A stretch of DNA of 64,000 nucleotides from DATFMP01 sp035266845. GTDB taxonomy: Bacteria; SAR324; JACQKK01. The notes beneath the pieces are model-generated. The model was not told where the DNA came from and did no database searches. It saw only the letters and a list, made by a program, of their open reading frames with translations. Of this stretch, positions 25,894 through 35,224 are shown one piece after another. Positions within the stretch are counted from its first letter, which is position 1; each line of letters opens with the position of its first letter. The stretch covers positions 25,681-89,680 of the forward strand of contig DATFMP010000079.1 of the NCBI GenBank assembly GCA_035266845.1, in the 5' to 3' direction. The translations under genes were made by a program, and so were the position numbers.

Positions 25894-26482
25894 GGAGGCT
25901 CCCTACCCGGCGCGATGGCGCGGCGCCGCGTGGCTTCGCGCGGTGCTGCTGATTGCCGGAGCGGTGCTCCTGCTGGCTGGCTGCCTGCCACCTCAGGCGC
26001 ACTTCGACCTGGGTGTGGGCACGTCCTACATCCGCGGCTACCTGCGGGCGGACCCGAAGCAGCCCACCCCCGGCGGTACGCTCATCGTGGTCTACCAATA
26101 CCACCACCAGTTCGTGAACAATCCGGACGGTAGCCCCGTGCTGATGCCCACTGCGCGTGTGCTGCAGCCGGGACCCTACGGCGAGTTCGTCATTGACGTG
26201 CCGACGGATGTCGTGCGCATGGATATTCTGTTCATCGCGCCGGAGCACCTGACCAAGCTGTTCCACTTTCGGCGACAACTGGGCGTAGGGGATATCGACT
26301 ACCGCGCGACGCTGCCAGCCATGCCGGACTGGCGCAGCCATTACTACACCTACCTAAGCCCGCAACTGCAGAACCTGATCCTTGAACCGCGCTACCGGCT
26401 CGCGCCCGCGGAGCAGCAATTGCTGGGGCAGTGGCTGCAGGCCCAGAACGACCGCCTGGGCGCTGGCTCCGGCCACTCGTAG
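25874..26482 (+). CDS. Lipoprotein of unknown function
   Basis: 202 residues. A basic N-terminus (RKRRSREAPYPARWRG), a hydrophobic core and the lipobox LLLAGC (followed by LPPQ) identify a type II signal peptide, so it is lipid-anchored in the envelope. The mature part is rich in beta-like sequence (LIVVYQYHHQFVNNPDG, FVIDVPTDVVRMDILFIAP) with no known domain. Its ATG lies inside the last codons of the omega-like gene (20-base overlap), implying translational coupling; the AGGAGGAG within that overlap is downstream of the ATG and cannot serve it. In-frame GTG codons further on are alternative starts. Confidence 0.68.
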   Translation: MRKRRSREAPYPARWRGAAWLRAVLLIAGAVLLLAGCLPPQAHFDLGVGTSYIRGYLRADPKQPTPGGTLIVVYQYHHQFVNNPDGSPVLMPTARVLQPGPYGEFVIDVPTDVVRMDILFIAPEHLTKLFHFRRQLGVGDIDYRATLPAMPDWRSHYYTYLSPQLQNLILEPRYRLAPAEQQLLGQWLQAQNDRLGAGSGHS

Positions 26483-26503
26483 CGCGGGAGCGCCCGCCAC
26501 GAA

Positions 26504-26532
26504 TTGCGCGGCGTGGCGGCCGGTCTTAGAAT
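26504..26532 (+). promoter_or_regulatory. Candidate promoter for the TPR-lpxB-murJ run
   Basis: TTGCGC (26504-26509) and TAGAAT (26527-26532) are 17 bases apart. The -10 element is good and the -35 element is weak. An overlapping TATAAG at 26532 is a second possible -10. It lies 90 bases before the TPR gene start at 26622. Confidence 0.35.
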
Positions 26533-26621
26533 ATAAGTGCAGGGGGCTACCTCGATCACGGCGCTCGCTGAGCGAGCGCGCGGGGTGGCCGCCGCAGTGA
26601 ACCGCAGGGAGGAGGTGCGCC

Positions 26622-26933
26622 ATGGATGCCCCGGTCAAGGATCTGGAACGCATCGAAGCGTTGCAGCAAGAAGGCCGCCAGCGCCTGGACGCCGGCCAGC
26701 CCGCCGAGGCGTTGCGTGCCGTGGAACAGGCGCTGGTGCTGGAACCGAAGAACCTGCGCTCGCTTACGCTGAAGGCGGACGTGCTGGAAAGCCTGCACAA
26801 GGACGATGCGGCCCAGCAGATGCGTGCGCTCGTCAAGCAGATCAAGCGCGAGCAGTGGCAACGCGAGGTGGAAGCGGAGGTCCGCGGCCATCACGAGCTG
26901 ATGGGCGAAGCGATCCGGCATGAAAAGCTCTGA
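26622..26933 (+). CDS. Small TPR protein
   Basis: 103 residues, strongly supported start (GGGAGGAGG upstream of ATG 26622). It contains about one and a half tetratricopeptide units: RIEALQQEGRQRLDAGQPAE, ALRAVEQALVLEPKNLRSL and LKADVLESLHKDDAAQQMRA. These are followed by a charged helix, KQIKREQWQREVEAEV. Cytoplasmic, no signal peptide. It is directly upstream of lpxB (12-base gap), so it is cotranscribed. The function is not recognisable beyond protein-protein interaction. Confidence 0.72.
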   Translation: MDAPVKDLERIEALQQEGRQRLDAGQPAEALRAVEQALVLEPKNLRSLTLKADVLESLHKDDAAQQMRALVKQIKREQWQREVEAEVRGHHELMGEAIRHEKL

Positions 26934-26945
26934 GCGGCGGTTGGC

Positions 26946-28163
26946 ATGAGGCTGCTCGCTGTCGCGGGTGAGCTTTCCGGCGATGCCCATGGCGGTGCGC
27001 TGCTTGCCGGGCTGCGGTATCGTCTGCCAGACTTGGAGGTGCGGGGCATCGGCGGGCCGCGCATGCTTGCCGCGGGCCTGCAGCCGCTGTTTCCCCTCTC
27101 CGCGTTGCAGGTGCACGGGCTGTTGGAGGTGGTGGGTCAGTTGCCGCGCCTGTACCGCACGCTGTGGGCCCTGGAGCGCGAGTTGGATACGCACCGGCCC
27201 GATGGCTTGCTGACCATCGATTATCCCGGTTTCAATCTCAAGCTGGCCCGCGCGGCCAAACGCCGCGGGATTCCCGTCTACCACTACTGTAGTCCGCAGG
27301 TCTGGGCTTGGCGGCGGGGGCGCATACGCACCATTGCCGAGGTCGTGGATCTTATCTTCGTGCTCTTCCCGTTCGAGGCCCCGCTATACGAGCGAGTGGG
27401 CCTGGAGGCCGCCTTTCTAGGGCACCCGCTGGTGGGCCGGCAGGCCGACGATGCGGAAGTGGCGGCGCTGCGGGCCAAGCTGGCGGCGCCCGAGGGCGTG
27501 CCCGTGGTGGCCGTGATGCCGGGCAGCCGGCCCAGCGAACTGCGACGGCACCTGGACGTGCTGCTTGGGGCGATCCGCCTCAACGGTGCCGCGGGCTTCC
27601 GGGCGCGCTATGTGCTGCCCGTCGCTCCGTCCCTGGATCGCGCGGAAGTGGAAGCGCGCGTGCGCGCCGCCGGCGTGGACGTGCAGGTGCTGGAAGACGC
27701 GTTTTTGCCGCTGCTTCGCCTCGCCGATCTGGCCATCGTCGCTTCGGGCACGGCCACGCTGCAGACGGCAATGGCCAGCGTGCCCTTCCTCGTGATCTAT
27801 CGCGTGGCGCCGCTGTCGTTCTTCCTGGCGAGGCGCTTTGCCTATCTGCAGCACCTCTCCATCGTGAACATTCTGGCGGGTCGCGAGGTGGTGCCGGAAC
27901 TCCTGCAGGGCGATTTCACGCCTGAGCGTGTCAGCGAAGCATTCCTGGCCCTGGCGCGTGACGGCAAGCGCCAAGCGGTTATGCGTCAGACGCTGGGCGA
28001 GATCGCCGCGCAGCTCGGCGAGCCCGGGGCCTATGACCGTGCCGCGGCGCTGCTGGCGGAGCGACTTATCGCGCGCACGGCGGTCGCGCCGGCTGGGGCT
28101 GCGGCCGCCGGGAATGTGGGGCACAGCGCGCCGGTCGCACAAGACCCCTCGACGGGAGCGTGA
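26946..28163 (+). CDS. lpxB: Lipid-A-disaccharide synthase
   Basis: Membrane-associated GT19 glycosyltransferase that condenses UDP-2,3-diacylglucosamine with lipid X in lipid A synthesis. 405 residues. Family motifs: LLAVAGELSGDAHGGALLAG at the N-terminus, IDYPGFNLKLARAAKRRGIP, YCSPQVWAWRRGRI, FLGHPLVG, VAVMPGSRPSELRRHL (GSR-x-E) and SGTATLQTAMASVPFLVIYR near the donor site. A C-terminal Ala/Gly-rich tail of about 25 residues (VAPAGAAAAGNVG) is extra. No other lpx genes are adjacent; they normally precede it in proteobacteria. Confidence 0.93.
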   Translation: MRLLAVAGELSGDAHGGALLAGLRYRLPDLEVRGIGGPRMLAAGLQPLFPLSALQVHGLLEVVGQLPRLYRTLWALERELDTHRPDGLLTIDYPGFNLKLARAAKRRGIPVYHYCSPQVWAWRRGRIRTIAEVVDLIFVLFPFEAPLYERVGLEAAFLGHPLVGRQADDAEVAALRAKLAAPEGVPVVAVMPGSRPSELRRHLDVLLGAIRLNGAAGFRARYVLPVAPSLDRAEVEARVRAAGVDVQVLEDAFLPLLRLADLAIVASGTATLQTAMASVPFLVIYRVAPLSFFLARRFAYLQHLSIVNILAGREVVPELLQGDFTPERVSEAFLALARDGKRQAVMRQTLGEIAAQLGEPGAYDRAAALLAERLIARTAVAPAGAAAAGNVGHSAPVAQDPSTGA

Positions 28164-28356
28164 GCGCCTGCCCCAACGATCCTGCATCTTGCCGTGCTGC
28201 CCGCACCTGCGCGATCCTGAGTTCGGCCGCGGCCCCGGGTCGTACGGGAGCACGCCCGCGCCGCATTGACCGCCACCGCCACTGGCACGCATCGCGCACT
28301 GCCGATTGAGTTGGCCGTATCCACTTCTCGCTCCTGCCGGGCCGTTCCGAGCTGCC

Positions 28357-30000
28357 ATGACCGAACCCGTGACACCGCCGCGTGAATCCGCATCCGATGC
28401 GGTGCATGGCGAGGCGACGCAGCTCTATGGCTTTGCGGGCACCGTCGCGTTCTTCACGCTGCTCTCGCGCATCTTCGGCATGACCCGCGATCTGGTGATC
28501 GCCCACGTTTTCGGGGCCTCCGGGGCGTCGGATGCATGGGTGCAGGCCTTCCGCATTCCCAATGCCCTGCGCCGCCTGACGGCTGAGGGCTCCATGACCA
28601 TCGCCTTCGTGCCCACGTACGTGCGCGTGCGTGCCGAGCAGGGGCCGGAGGTCGCACGGGCCTTCGCGCGCAAGGTGCTGGGCATCGTGCTGGGGGCCAC
28701 GATGCTGCTGGCCGCGCTGGGGATGGTCTTCAACCAGTTCCTCACAGCGGTGTTCTCGCCCGGCTTTCGGGACGATCCAGTCAAGTTCGAGCTGGCGGCC
28801 AAGCTACTGGTGGGCATGTTCCCCTACCTGGTGCTGGTCTCCCTGGTGGCCTGGGCGATGGGTGTGCTGAACTCCGAGGGCCGCTTCGCGGCCCCGGCCG
28901 CCGCGCCGATCTTCCTCAACGTCGGCATCATCGTGGCCGTGCTGGGCTTCTCGGGGCGCATGGCCGAGCCCATCCTCGCCGTGGCCTGGGGCATCGTGGC
29001 GGGGGGCGTGGTGCAGGTGGTGCTGCAGGTGCCCTCGCTGCTGAAAGTGGGGGTGCGGCCACTGCCGCTGCCGGGCTGGCGCGATCCTGCGCTGGCGCGG
29101 CTTTTCCGGCTGCTGGTGCCCTCGTTGGTGGGCGTGGCGGTGTACCAGGTGAACATCATCGTGCTCGGGGTGATTGCCAGCTATCTGCCCACCGGCCAGA
29201 TCTTCAATTACAACAACGCCACGCGGCTGACCGAACTGGTGATGGGCCTGTTCGCCTTCGCCTTCACCACGGCCGGGTTGCCCGCACTGAGCGAGCACGT
29301 GGCCCGGGAGGACTGGCCGCGGCTGCGCGAAACGCTGCGGCTCACCTTCTCCGCCACCCAGTTTACGATCCTGCCGGCCATGGTGGGCCTGGTGGTGGCG
29401 GGTGAGGCCATTGTGTCCATGCTGTACCTGCACGGGGCGTTCACCTATGCCGACGTGACGCAGACCGCCAATACGCTGATGCTGATGGCGTTGGGCATGC
29501 CCGCGGTGGCGGCGGTTCGCGTGATGGTGCCCACGTTCTACGCCTTCGACGACGCGCGCAGCCCAGTCATCGCCGCGGCCCTCACGCTGGGGGTCACGGC
29601 TGCCCTGGGCTGGTGGCTCAGCCGCACCTATGAGGTCGAGGGCCTGGCTGCGGGCCTGACCCTCGGCACGTGGTTTCAATGCGGCGTGCTGGCATTCTGG
29701 CTGCGGCGCAAGACGCGCCCCATCGGGCGTTGGTTTCCCCGGGAGGCCCTGCTGCGACAGGGCGTGCCGTCCCTGGCCATGGGGGCAGCGGCGTACCTGC
29801 TGCAGCGGCACGGCGTGTGGGAGCGTGGGCCATTCGCCCTGGCCAACTGGGCCGTGTTCGGCTCGGTAGTGGTGGGCGGGGCCTGTCTCTACTTCGGCAT
29901 GACCCTGCTGCTGCGCGAGCCCCAGGCTTGGCACTGGCTGGCGCTGTTGCGCCGGTTGGGGCGGCGTCTGCGGCGCCGCAGCGGGACGGACACACAATGA
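28357..30000 (+). CDS. murJ: Lipid II flippase MurJ
   Basis: Integral inner-membrane protein of the MOP superfamily that moves lipid II across the membrane for peptidoglycan synthesis. 547 residues with about 14 membrane helices. The signature start is VAFFTLLSRIFGMTRDLVIA, then AFRIPNALRRLTAEGSMTIA with the conserved Arg residues of the central cavity. NNATRLTELVMGLFAFAFTT is the helix 8 region. The preceding 18 codons of open frame are not conserved, so ATG 28357 is used. Its stop overlaps the next start (ATGA), so translation is coupled to the phosphatase. Confidence 0.92.
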   Translation: MTEPVTPPRESASDAVHGEATQLYGFAGTVAFFTLLSRIFGMTRDLVIAHVFGASGASDAWVQAFRIPNALRRLTAEGSMTIAFVPTYVRVRAEQGPEVARAFARKVLGIVLGATMLLAALGMVFNQFLTAVFSPGFRDDPVKFELAAKLLVGMFPYLVLVSLVAWAMGVLNSEGRFAAPAAAPIFLNVGIIVAVLGFSGRMAEPILAVAWGIVAGGVVQVVLQVPSLLKVGVRPLPLPGWRDPALARLFRLLVPSLVGVAVYQVNIIVLGVIASYLPTGQIFNYNNATRLTELVMGLFAFAFTTAGLPALSEHVAREDWPRLRETLRLTFSATQFTILPAMVGLVVAGEAIVSMLYLHGAFTYADVTQTANTLMLMALGMPAVAAVRVMVPTFYAFDDARSPVIAAALTLGVTAALGWWLSRTYEVEGLAAGLTLGTWFQCGVLAFWLRRKTRPIGRWFPREALLRQGVPSLAMGAAAYLLQRHGVWERGPFALANWAVFGSVVVGGACLYFGMTLLLREPQAWHWLALLRRLGRRLRRRSGTDTQ

Positions 30001-30650
30001 GCGCCACGCGACCTCGCCCGCGTGGCGTGATCTTCGATCTGGACGGAACGCTGGTGGATTCCTTCGCGGACATCGCTGCGGCACTGAACCGCACGCGGGC
30101 TCGTTTCGATTTGCCGGCGCTGCCACTGGAGGCCGTACGGGCGAAGGTGGGCAGCGGTTCGGAGTACCTGGTGCGTGAACTGGTGCCGCTGCCGCCCGCC
30201 CAGGCTGAGGCGGCCTTGCAGCACTATCTGGCCAGCTACGAGGAGACCGCGCTGCAAGAGACGCGGGTGTATCCCGGGGCGCTGGAGGTGCTGGAGCATT
30301 TCCGCGGACGCCCGCTGGCCGTCGTCACCAACAAGCCGCTGCACATCGCCCGCCGCGTGCTGCAGGGCCTGGACCTGTGGGAGCGCTTCCGCATGGTGCT
30401 GGGCGGCGACTCGCTGGCGCGTCGCAAGCCCGATCCGCTGCCCGTGCGACACGTGCTGGCGTGCTTCGCGCTGCCCGCGGGGCGGGCCCTGCTGATCGGC
30501 GATGGTGTGCACGACGTCCGCGCAGGGCGTGCCGCCGGTGTGCCCATCGTGGCCGTGACCACCGGCGTCGAGCCACGGGCCGTTCTGGAAGCCGAGCGAC
30601 CCACGCACGTCATCGACAGTCTGGACGAGTTGCTGACGCTTTATGCCTGA
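29997..30650 (+). CDS. gph: HAD-family phosphatase, phosphoglycolate phosphatase-like
   Basis: 217 residues. HAD motif I is GVIFDLDGTLVDS with nucleophile Asp14 and acid/base Asp16. Motif II is VVTNKP, motif III the Lys in RRKPDPLPV, and motif IV IGDGVHDVRAGRAAGVP. The helical cap between motifs I and II (CAP1) and SFADIAAALNRTRARFDLPA fit Gph, which removes 2-phosphoglycolate. The ATG overlaps the murJ TGA by 4 bases. Other small HAD substrates are possible. Confidence 0.82.
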   Translation: MSATRPRPRGVIFDLDGTLVDSFADIAAALNRTRARFDLPALPLEAVRAKVGSGSEYLVRELVPLPPAQAEAALQHYLASYEETALQETRVYPGALEVLEHFRGRPLAVVTNKPLHIARRVLQGLDLWERFRMVLGGDSLARRKPDPLPVRHVLACFALPAGRALLIGDGVHDVRAGRAAGVPIVAVTTGVEPRAVLEAERPTHVIDSLDELLTLYA

Positions 30651-30661
30651 GGGGGCCGGTA

Positions 30662-33600
30662 TCAGGAACCTGCCGACGACAGCACCCGGCCCAGCTTCCG
30701 TGCCAGGTCGCGCCGGTGGTAGGGCTTTTCCAGCAGTTGTGCGTCGTGGTCGATCAGGCTGCGCCGCATCAGCTCGCTCTCTGTATAGCCGGTCGTAAAC
30801 AGCACCCGCAAATCCGGCCGTAAGGCCCGTGCTTCGCGCGCCAGATCGATTCCCGAACGCCCCCCAGGCAGCACGACATCCGTGAACAGGACGGTCACCG
30901 CCGGGTTCCCCTCCAGCACGGTCATAGCCTCCGAGGCGTTGTTGGCCAATAGAGCCTCGTAGCCGAGCTCTTTCAGCAACTCCTTCGCCAGCACGGAGAT
31001 GTGGGGGTCATCCTCCACCACGAGTACGCGCTGGCTCTCGCCCGCCGGAGTGGTGTCCAAGCTCGTTTGGGAAGGGCTCTCGCTGGCCTCGTCGGGTGCC
31101 CGGGGCAGGTACATGCGCACGGTCGTGCCTTGGCATGTTTCGCTGTCGAGCCGCACCTGCCCGGCGGATTGCTGCACGAATCCGTACACCATGCTCAATC
31201 CCAGACCGCTGCCCTTGCCGACCTCCTTGGTGGTGAAGAATGGGTCGAACACCCGGTCGATCAGGTCCGAAGGCACACCGCATCCGGTATCACGGACGGC
31301 CAGTACCGCGTAGGGGCCCGGACGCACCTCGTCCACGAGTGCGGGGAAACTGGCGTCCAACCACGTGTTGCTGGTTTCGATCAGCAGCCGTCCACCCTCT
31401 GGCATGGCGTCGCGGGCATTGATGGCGAGGTTTAGCAGGGCGTTCTCCAACTGCGCCGGGTCGATCATCGTGGGCCACAGCGCCGGTGCCAAGTGCATCT
31501 CCACCTGGATCGTTTCTCCCAACGTACGGCGCAGCAGATCGTGCATGCCCTGCACCAGCGCATTCAGGTCGGTCGGGCGCGGCTGAAGCGTCTGGCTGCG
31601 CGAGAAGGCCAGGAGCCGCTGGGTGAGGGCGGCACCCCGCTCACTGGCTGCAGTGGCCCGCTCAAGCAGCTCGACCGCCTTGCTCTCGGTCGGCACGTAG
31701 TGTCTCAGCAGTTCCAGGTTCCCCAGCACCACTGTGAGCAGGTTGTTGAAGTCGTGCGCGACCCCGCCGGTGAGTTGGCCCACGGCTTCCATCTTGAGAG
31801 CCTGCCGCAGTTCCGCCTCGCGCGTCCGCAGTTCGGTGATGTCAAAGCGCAGGCTTACTGTGCCTCCGTCGGCAGTGCGCCGGTCGTAGAACTGAATCCA
31901 GTGGCCATCGGTGCGCTGCCGGCTGACGCCTGCCTCCGTGCGGCGAAAGCCACTCAGGCGCGCCTCCACGTAGTCCTCCGCATTGGGACTGACCACATTG
32001 TAAGGCGCCGACAGGCGGGCCACCTCCTCGTAGGTCATCCCCTCCCGAAGGCGGCCCTCGAATTCCGGGAAGAAACGCGTGACCTGGCTGTTCCACAACA
32101 CCAACCGCTCCTGTGCGTCGTAGAGCATGAACACGGCCGGCAGGCTTTCGATCGCGTCACGGAGCCGCGCCAGGGCCACTTGCTCGCGAGCCTCGGCCTC
32201 GCGCCGTCGGGTAACGTCGATGGTGACTCCCACCAGACCGTCGATGCGCCCCTGTTCATCCAGCAGAGCGGTCTTGAGCGAGTCCAGGTGCAGGCGCCGA
32301 CCATCGGGCAGGGTAGTCAGGCTCTCGATGGTGAGGTTCGCGACCGCGCCGGAGAGGATCTGCTCGTCATGTTTGGCGAAGCGTTCGCGTGCATCCGTCC
32401 CCAACTCCACCACTTCCTCTGCCGTACGCCCGATCAGAAGCTGCTCCGAGATGCCGAAGAGCCTGCGGTAGGCTGGATTGACCATGACGTAGCGCCCGAG
32501 GCGGTCCTTCACGGCGATCATGTGCGGGATCGCATCGAACACCGTCTGCAGCAAACGCTGACTTTCGCGCAGGCGAGCCTCGGCCAGTACACGCTGGGTG
32601 GTATCCAGGGAGACCGTCACGATGCCCGCTGGCAGGCCCTTGGCATCGGGAAGCGGTGCCTTGACGAACTGCCGGAAGTACATGGCCCCGTCGGCCAGGT
32701 TCATCTGTAGGTCCTCAGACACCGTCACATGCCGATGCTCCAGGACTTCCCGGTCCATGGTGTCCAGACGCTGGCGCAGTGCCGGTGCCAGGAAGTCCAG
32801 TTCCTGCGTGCGCATGCCGGCCAGGCGGTCGACGGGCCGGCATGCTTCACGGGCAAAGGTGTCATTGGTGATAATGTAGCGCCCGTCCAGGTCTTTCACA
32901 GAGATCGGGTGTGGAATCGCATCCAGCACCGCCCGCAGCAAGCGCTCCTGTGCCTCAGCGCGCCTCTGGGCCTGCGTTCGCCGGGTGATGTCAATGGTCA
33001 GTCCGAGCAGCCCCTCCATGCGGCCTTCCGCATCGCGCAAGGGGTGCTTGATGATGGTCTGGTACAGTTCTTCGCCGGAGGACAGCACGGAGTGGAACTC
33101 CGGCAGTTCCATCGGGCGGCCCACCTCGATGACCTGCCGGTCCTGCTGGGCAACCAGGGCCTTGCTTTCACGAGTCAGATTGCCCAGCACCTCCACTGTG
33201 CGACCGATGATATCGGCTGCCTGCATCCCCGCGTGCTCGGCGAATTTGCGATTGACCATGCGGTAGCGTGCATCGGCGTCCTTCACGTAGAGCGGGAACG
33301 GAAACGCATCGAACACCGTCTGCAGCAGACGCCGCTGGCGGGCCTGATCCTCCGCATCCGTACGATGAGCCGTGATATCGGCCAGCGCCAGGGCCAGGGC
33401 CCGTTGGCCAGCCCATTCGATCGGGTGCGCGCTGCATTCCAGCCAGTGCAGCGCTGCGGACGGTTGCACAGTGCACAATTCGAACGCGTCGGGCAGCGGT
33501 GCGCCGGCTTCGTGGGCTCGCAGCATGGCATGCAGGCGCTCGCGATGCTTGAGCGCAATGGCAGCCCCGAGGGCTTCCAGCGTCCGCAGGTCGTTCGCCG

Positions 33601-34291
33601 ATTTACAGCCGAGGGCCGCCGCCGCCGCTTGGTTTGCGAAGACCACAAGGCCCTGCTGAACGACAATGACACCGTGCGGCAGTGTCTCCACCAGGTGGCG
33701 CCAGTCGGCGTTGCCCTCATCGCCTGTCCGACCGGTGCCGGAGTCCGCCTTGGTGTTCGCCCGCGGGGCGTCGGCGGCTGCGAGGAGGGCCCCGGCGCTT
33801 TGCAAGAGGGCCTCCAGATCTGACGAGTGCCTGCGCGCGGGCCCCGGCGGCTGCCCGGCCAACAGCGCCAACCCGACGGAGCGTGTCCCCATCGCCACGC
33901 AATAGGCCTGCGCCCAGAAGTCTGGAGCGAGGCCGGGCAGCATCGCAGCCAATGGAGCCGGCAGTGATCCCCAGCGGGTCCGCGCGGGTCGCCCATGGCG
34001 CAGCACGGCATCCAGTACGCCGCTGGAATCCAAGGCTAGGTCGCAGACCCGTGGCGGGTCGATTCTGCAAGCGACCGCGCATGAGTCGGAGGACTGCAAC
34101 GCATGCACCTGCAAGGCGAAAGCGTCTCCCGACTCAGCGACGGTCGCGAGGAGCCCGGCTGTGCTGCCGGACAGATGCAGAAGCTCCACCAACAGTGCGT
34201 CCAGCGCGGCGGCTGCGTCGCCATCGGCAATGTAACGGGATTGAATCCGCTGTACGGCCTGCAGGGTTTGGATCCGGGGTGCAGCGGGCAT
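30662..34291 (-). CDS. Hybrid sensor histidine kinase with GAF-like, multiple PAS and receiver domains
   Basis: About 1209 residues, no membrane helix, so cytoplasmic. An N-terminal GAF-like region (to about 170) is followed by about five PAS domains. Three share the motif LLQTVFDAIPHxI or LLRAVLDAIPHPI with VKDxxGRYxxxN, a repeated PAS-PAC arrangement, and the last contains GHWIQFYDRRTADGGTVSLR. HisKA then has the phosphoacceptor in QLTGGVAHDFNNLLTVVLG, with HATPase motifs LNLAINARDAMPEGG, DTGCGVP and GKGSGLGLSMVYGF. A C-terminal receiver carries VLFTDVVLPGG and EKPYHRRDL. It ends 11 bases from the convergent phosphatase gene. Start ATG 34291, or TTG 34306. The ligand is unknown; soluble multi-PAS kinases usually sense redox or small molecules. 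Confidence 0.85.
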   Translation of the reverse strand: MPAAPRIQTLQAVQRIQSRYIADGDAAAALDALLVELLHLSGSTAGLLATVAESGDAFALQVHALQSSDSCAVACRIDPPRVCDLALDSSGVLDAVLRHGRPARTRWGSLPAPLAAMLPGLAPDFWAQAYCVAMGTRSVGLALLAGQPPGPARRHSSDLEALLQSAGALLAAADAPRANTKADSGTGRTGDEGNADWRHLVETLPHGVIVVQQGLVVFANQAAAAALGCKSANDLRTLEALGAAIALKHRERLHAMLRAHEAGAPLPDAFELCTVQPSAALHWLECSAHPIEWAGQRALALALADITAHRTDAEDQARQRRLLQTVFDAFPFPLYVKDADARYRMVNRKFAEHAGMQAADIIGRTVEVLGNLTRESKALVAQQDRQVIEVGRPMELPEFHSVLSSGEELYQTIIKHPLRDAEGRMEGLLGLTIDITRRTQAQRRAEAQERLLRAVLDAIPHPISVKDLDGRYIITNDTFAREACRPVDRLAGMRTQELDFLAPALRQRLDTMDREVLEHRHVTVSEDLQMNLADGAMYFRQFVKAPLPDAKGLPAGIVTVSLDTTQRVLAEARLRESQRLLQTVFDAIPHMIAVKDRLGRYVMVNPAYRRLFGISEQLLIGRTAEEVVELGTDARERFAKHDEQILSGAVANLTIESLTTLPDGRRLHLDSLKTALLDEQGRIDGLVGVTIDVTRRREAEAREQVALARLRDAIESLPAVFMLYDAQERLVLWNSQVTRFFPEFEGRLREGMTYEEVARLSAPYNVVSPNAEDYVEARLSGFRRTEAGVSRQRTDGHWIQFYDRRTADGGTVSLRFDITELRTREAELRQALKMEAVGQLTGGVAHDFNNLLTVVLGNLELLRHYVPTESKAVELLERATAASERGAALTQRLLAFSRSQTLQPRPTDLNALVQGMHDLLRRTLGETIQVEMHLAPALWPTMIDPAQLENALLNLAINARDAMPEGGRLLIETSNTWLDASFPALVDEVRPGPYAVLAVRDTGCGVPSDLIDRVFDPFFTTKEVGKGSGLGLSMVYGFVQQSAGQVRLDSETCQGTTVRMYLPRAPDEASESPSQTSLDTTPAGESQRVLVVEDDPHISVLAKELLKELGYEALLANNASEAMTVLEGNPAVTVLFTDVVLPGGRSGIDLAREARALRPDLRVLFTTGYTESELMRRSLIDHDAQLLEKPYHRRDLARKLGRVLSSAGS

Positions 34292-34528
34292 GGCTGGTGC
34301 GTCCAAGGGGGATTGTGCGAACCGGTAATATGCCGGGACGGTCCCTATTTCTATTTAACGCCGCAATCGGGCAATCCGTTCAAGCAGACGCGCAGTTTCG
34401 ACGGTGCCAGTGGCCCGGGCCGGCACGCCCCGTATTCACGGCGTGGCACGGGACGTGAATGTCTGTCGGTACGTCGCCCCCGTGTACCTTCTGGTCAGAT
34501 GGGCGGCGCAACCGAACGGATTGCATTC

Positions 34529-35023
34529 ATGTACGGCGTTACTTCCACCACGGGCAAGACCAACGAGGCCAGTCTGCGGCCCCAGAATGCGGACGTGCTG
34601 CTTCGGCAGCGGCCGCAGGAGCAGCAGCGCCCGCCGGTGCTGGATGGCCACGCCGGCCAGGAAGACGAAGGCAGCCAGTATGTGCCCAGCCGTTACATGG
34701 TGCTGATCTCCCGCATTGACCGCATGCAGAGTCAGGGGCAGCTTGACCGCCCGCTCGTGGATCGGCTCACGAGCCTGCTGGGGCAGCGCCTCGCGGCCCT
34801 CAGCCCGGCGGTGCGCCGTACCCTGCAGGAATTGCCGGAAGTGCGCGCGCTCGGCGTGGACAATCTGCTGCAACTGCCGCGCGTCATCGCGGCTCACCTG
34901 CATGCGGGCACGCAGCGCGAAGCCGTGATGGCCCTGCTGCGCTCGCCGGAATTCGCCGCGGCCATCAAGGACGAATCCCGCACGGCCACGTATACGCCGC
35001 AGGGTTTGCTGCGCGCCTCGTAG
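34529..35023 (+). CDS. Protein of unknown function next to the flagellar region
   Basis: 164 residues. The N-terminal 55 residues are polar and low in hydrophobics (VLLRQRPQEQQRPPVLDG), probably disordered. From VPSRYMVLISRIDRMQSQG onward it is helical: DRPLVDRLTSLLGQRLAALS, PAVRRTLQELPEVRAL, LLQLPRVIAAHLHAGTQ and REAVMALLRSPEFAAAIKDE. No known domain. The ATG at 34499 is a possible longer start; neither has a strong ribosome site. It is convergent with fliA and divergent from the hybrid kinase. A motility role would be guesswork. Confidence 0.55.
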   Translation: MYGVTSTTGKTNEASLRPQNADVLLRQRPQEQQRPPVLDGHAGQEDEGSQYVPSRYMVLISRIDRMQSQGQLDRPLVDRLTSLLGQRLAALSPAVRRTLQELPEVRALGVDNLLQLPRVIAAHLHAGTQREAVMALLRSPEFAAAIKDESRTATYTPQGLLRAS

Positions 35024-35224
35024 TTTCCGTCTTCTCTTCTTAGCGCCACAATTGCGTTGCGTAGCTGCGGGTGACCGCGGCTCGGGACGTTGCCAACGCC
35101 GAGGCGCAAGCCGCGTCTCCGCATGGTCGTGCACCTCTGCCCGGCGGCATCACTGCGCTCGGGCATTCGGGCTCGGCCTGGCGCGGGAGACGGCTGTCTG
35201 TGGGGAGAGCTAAGGTGCGCCGAG

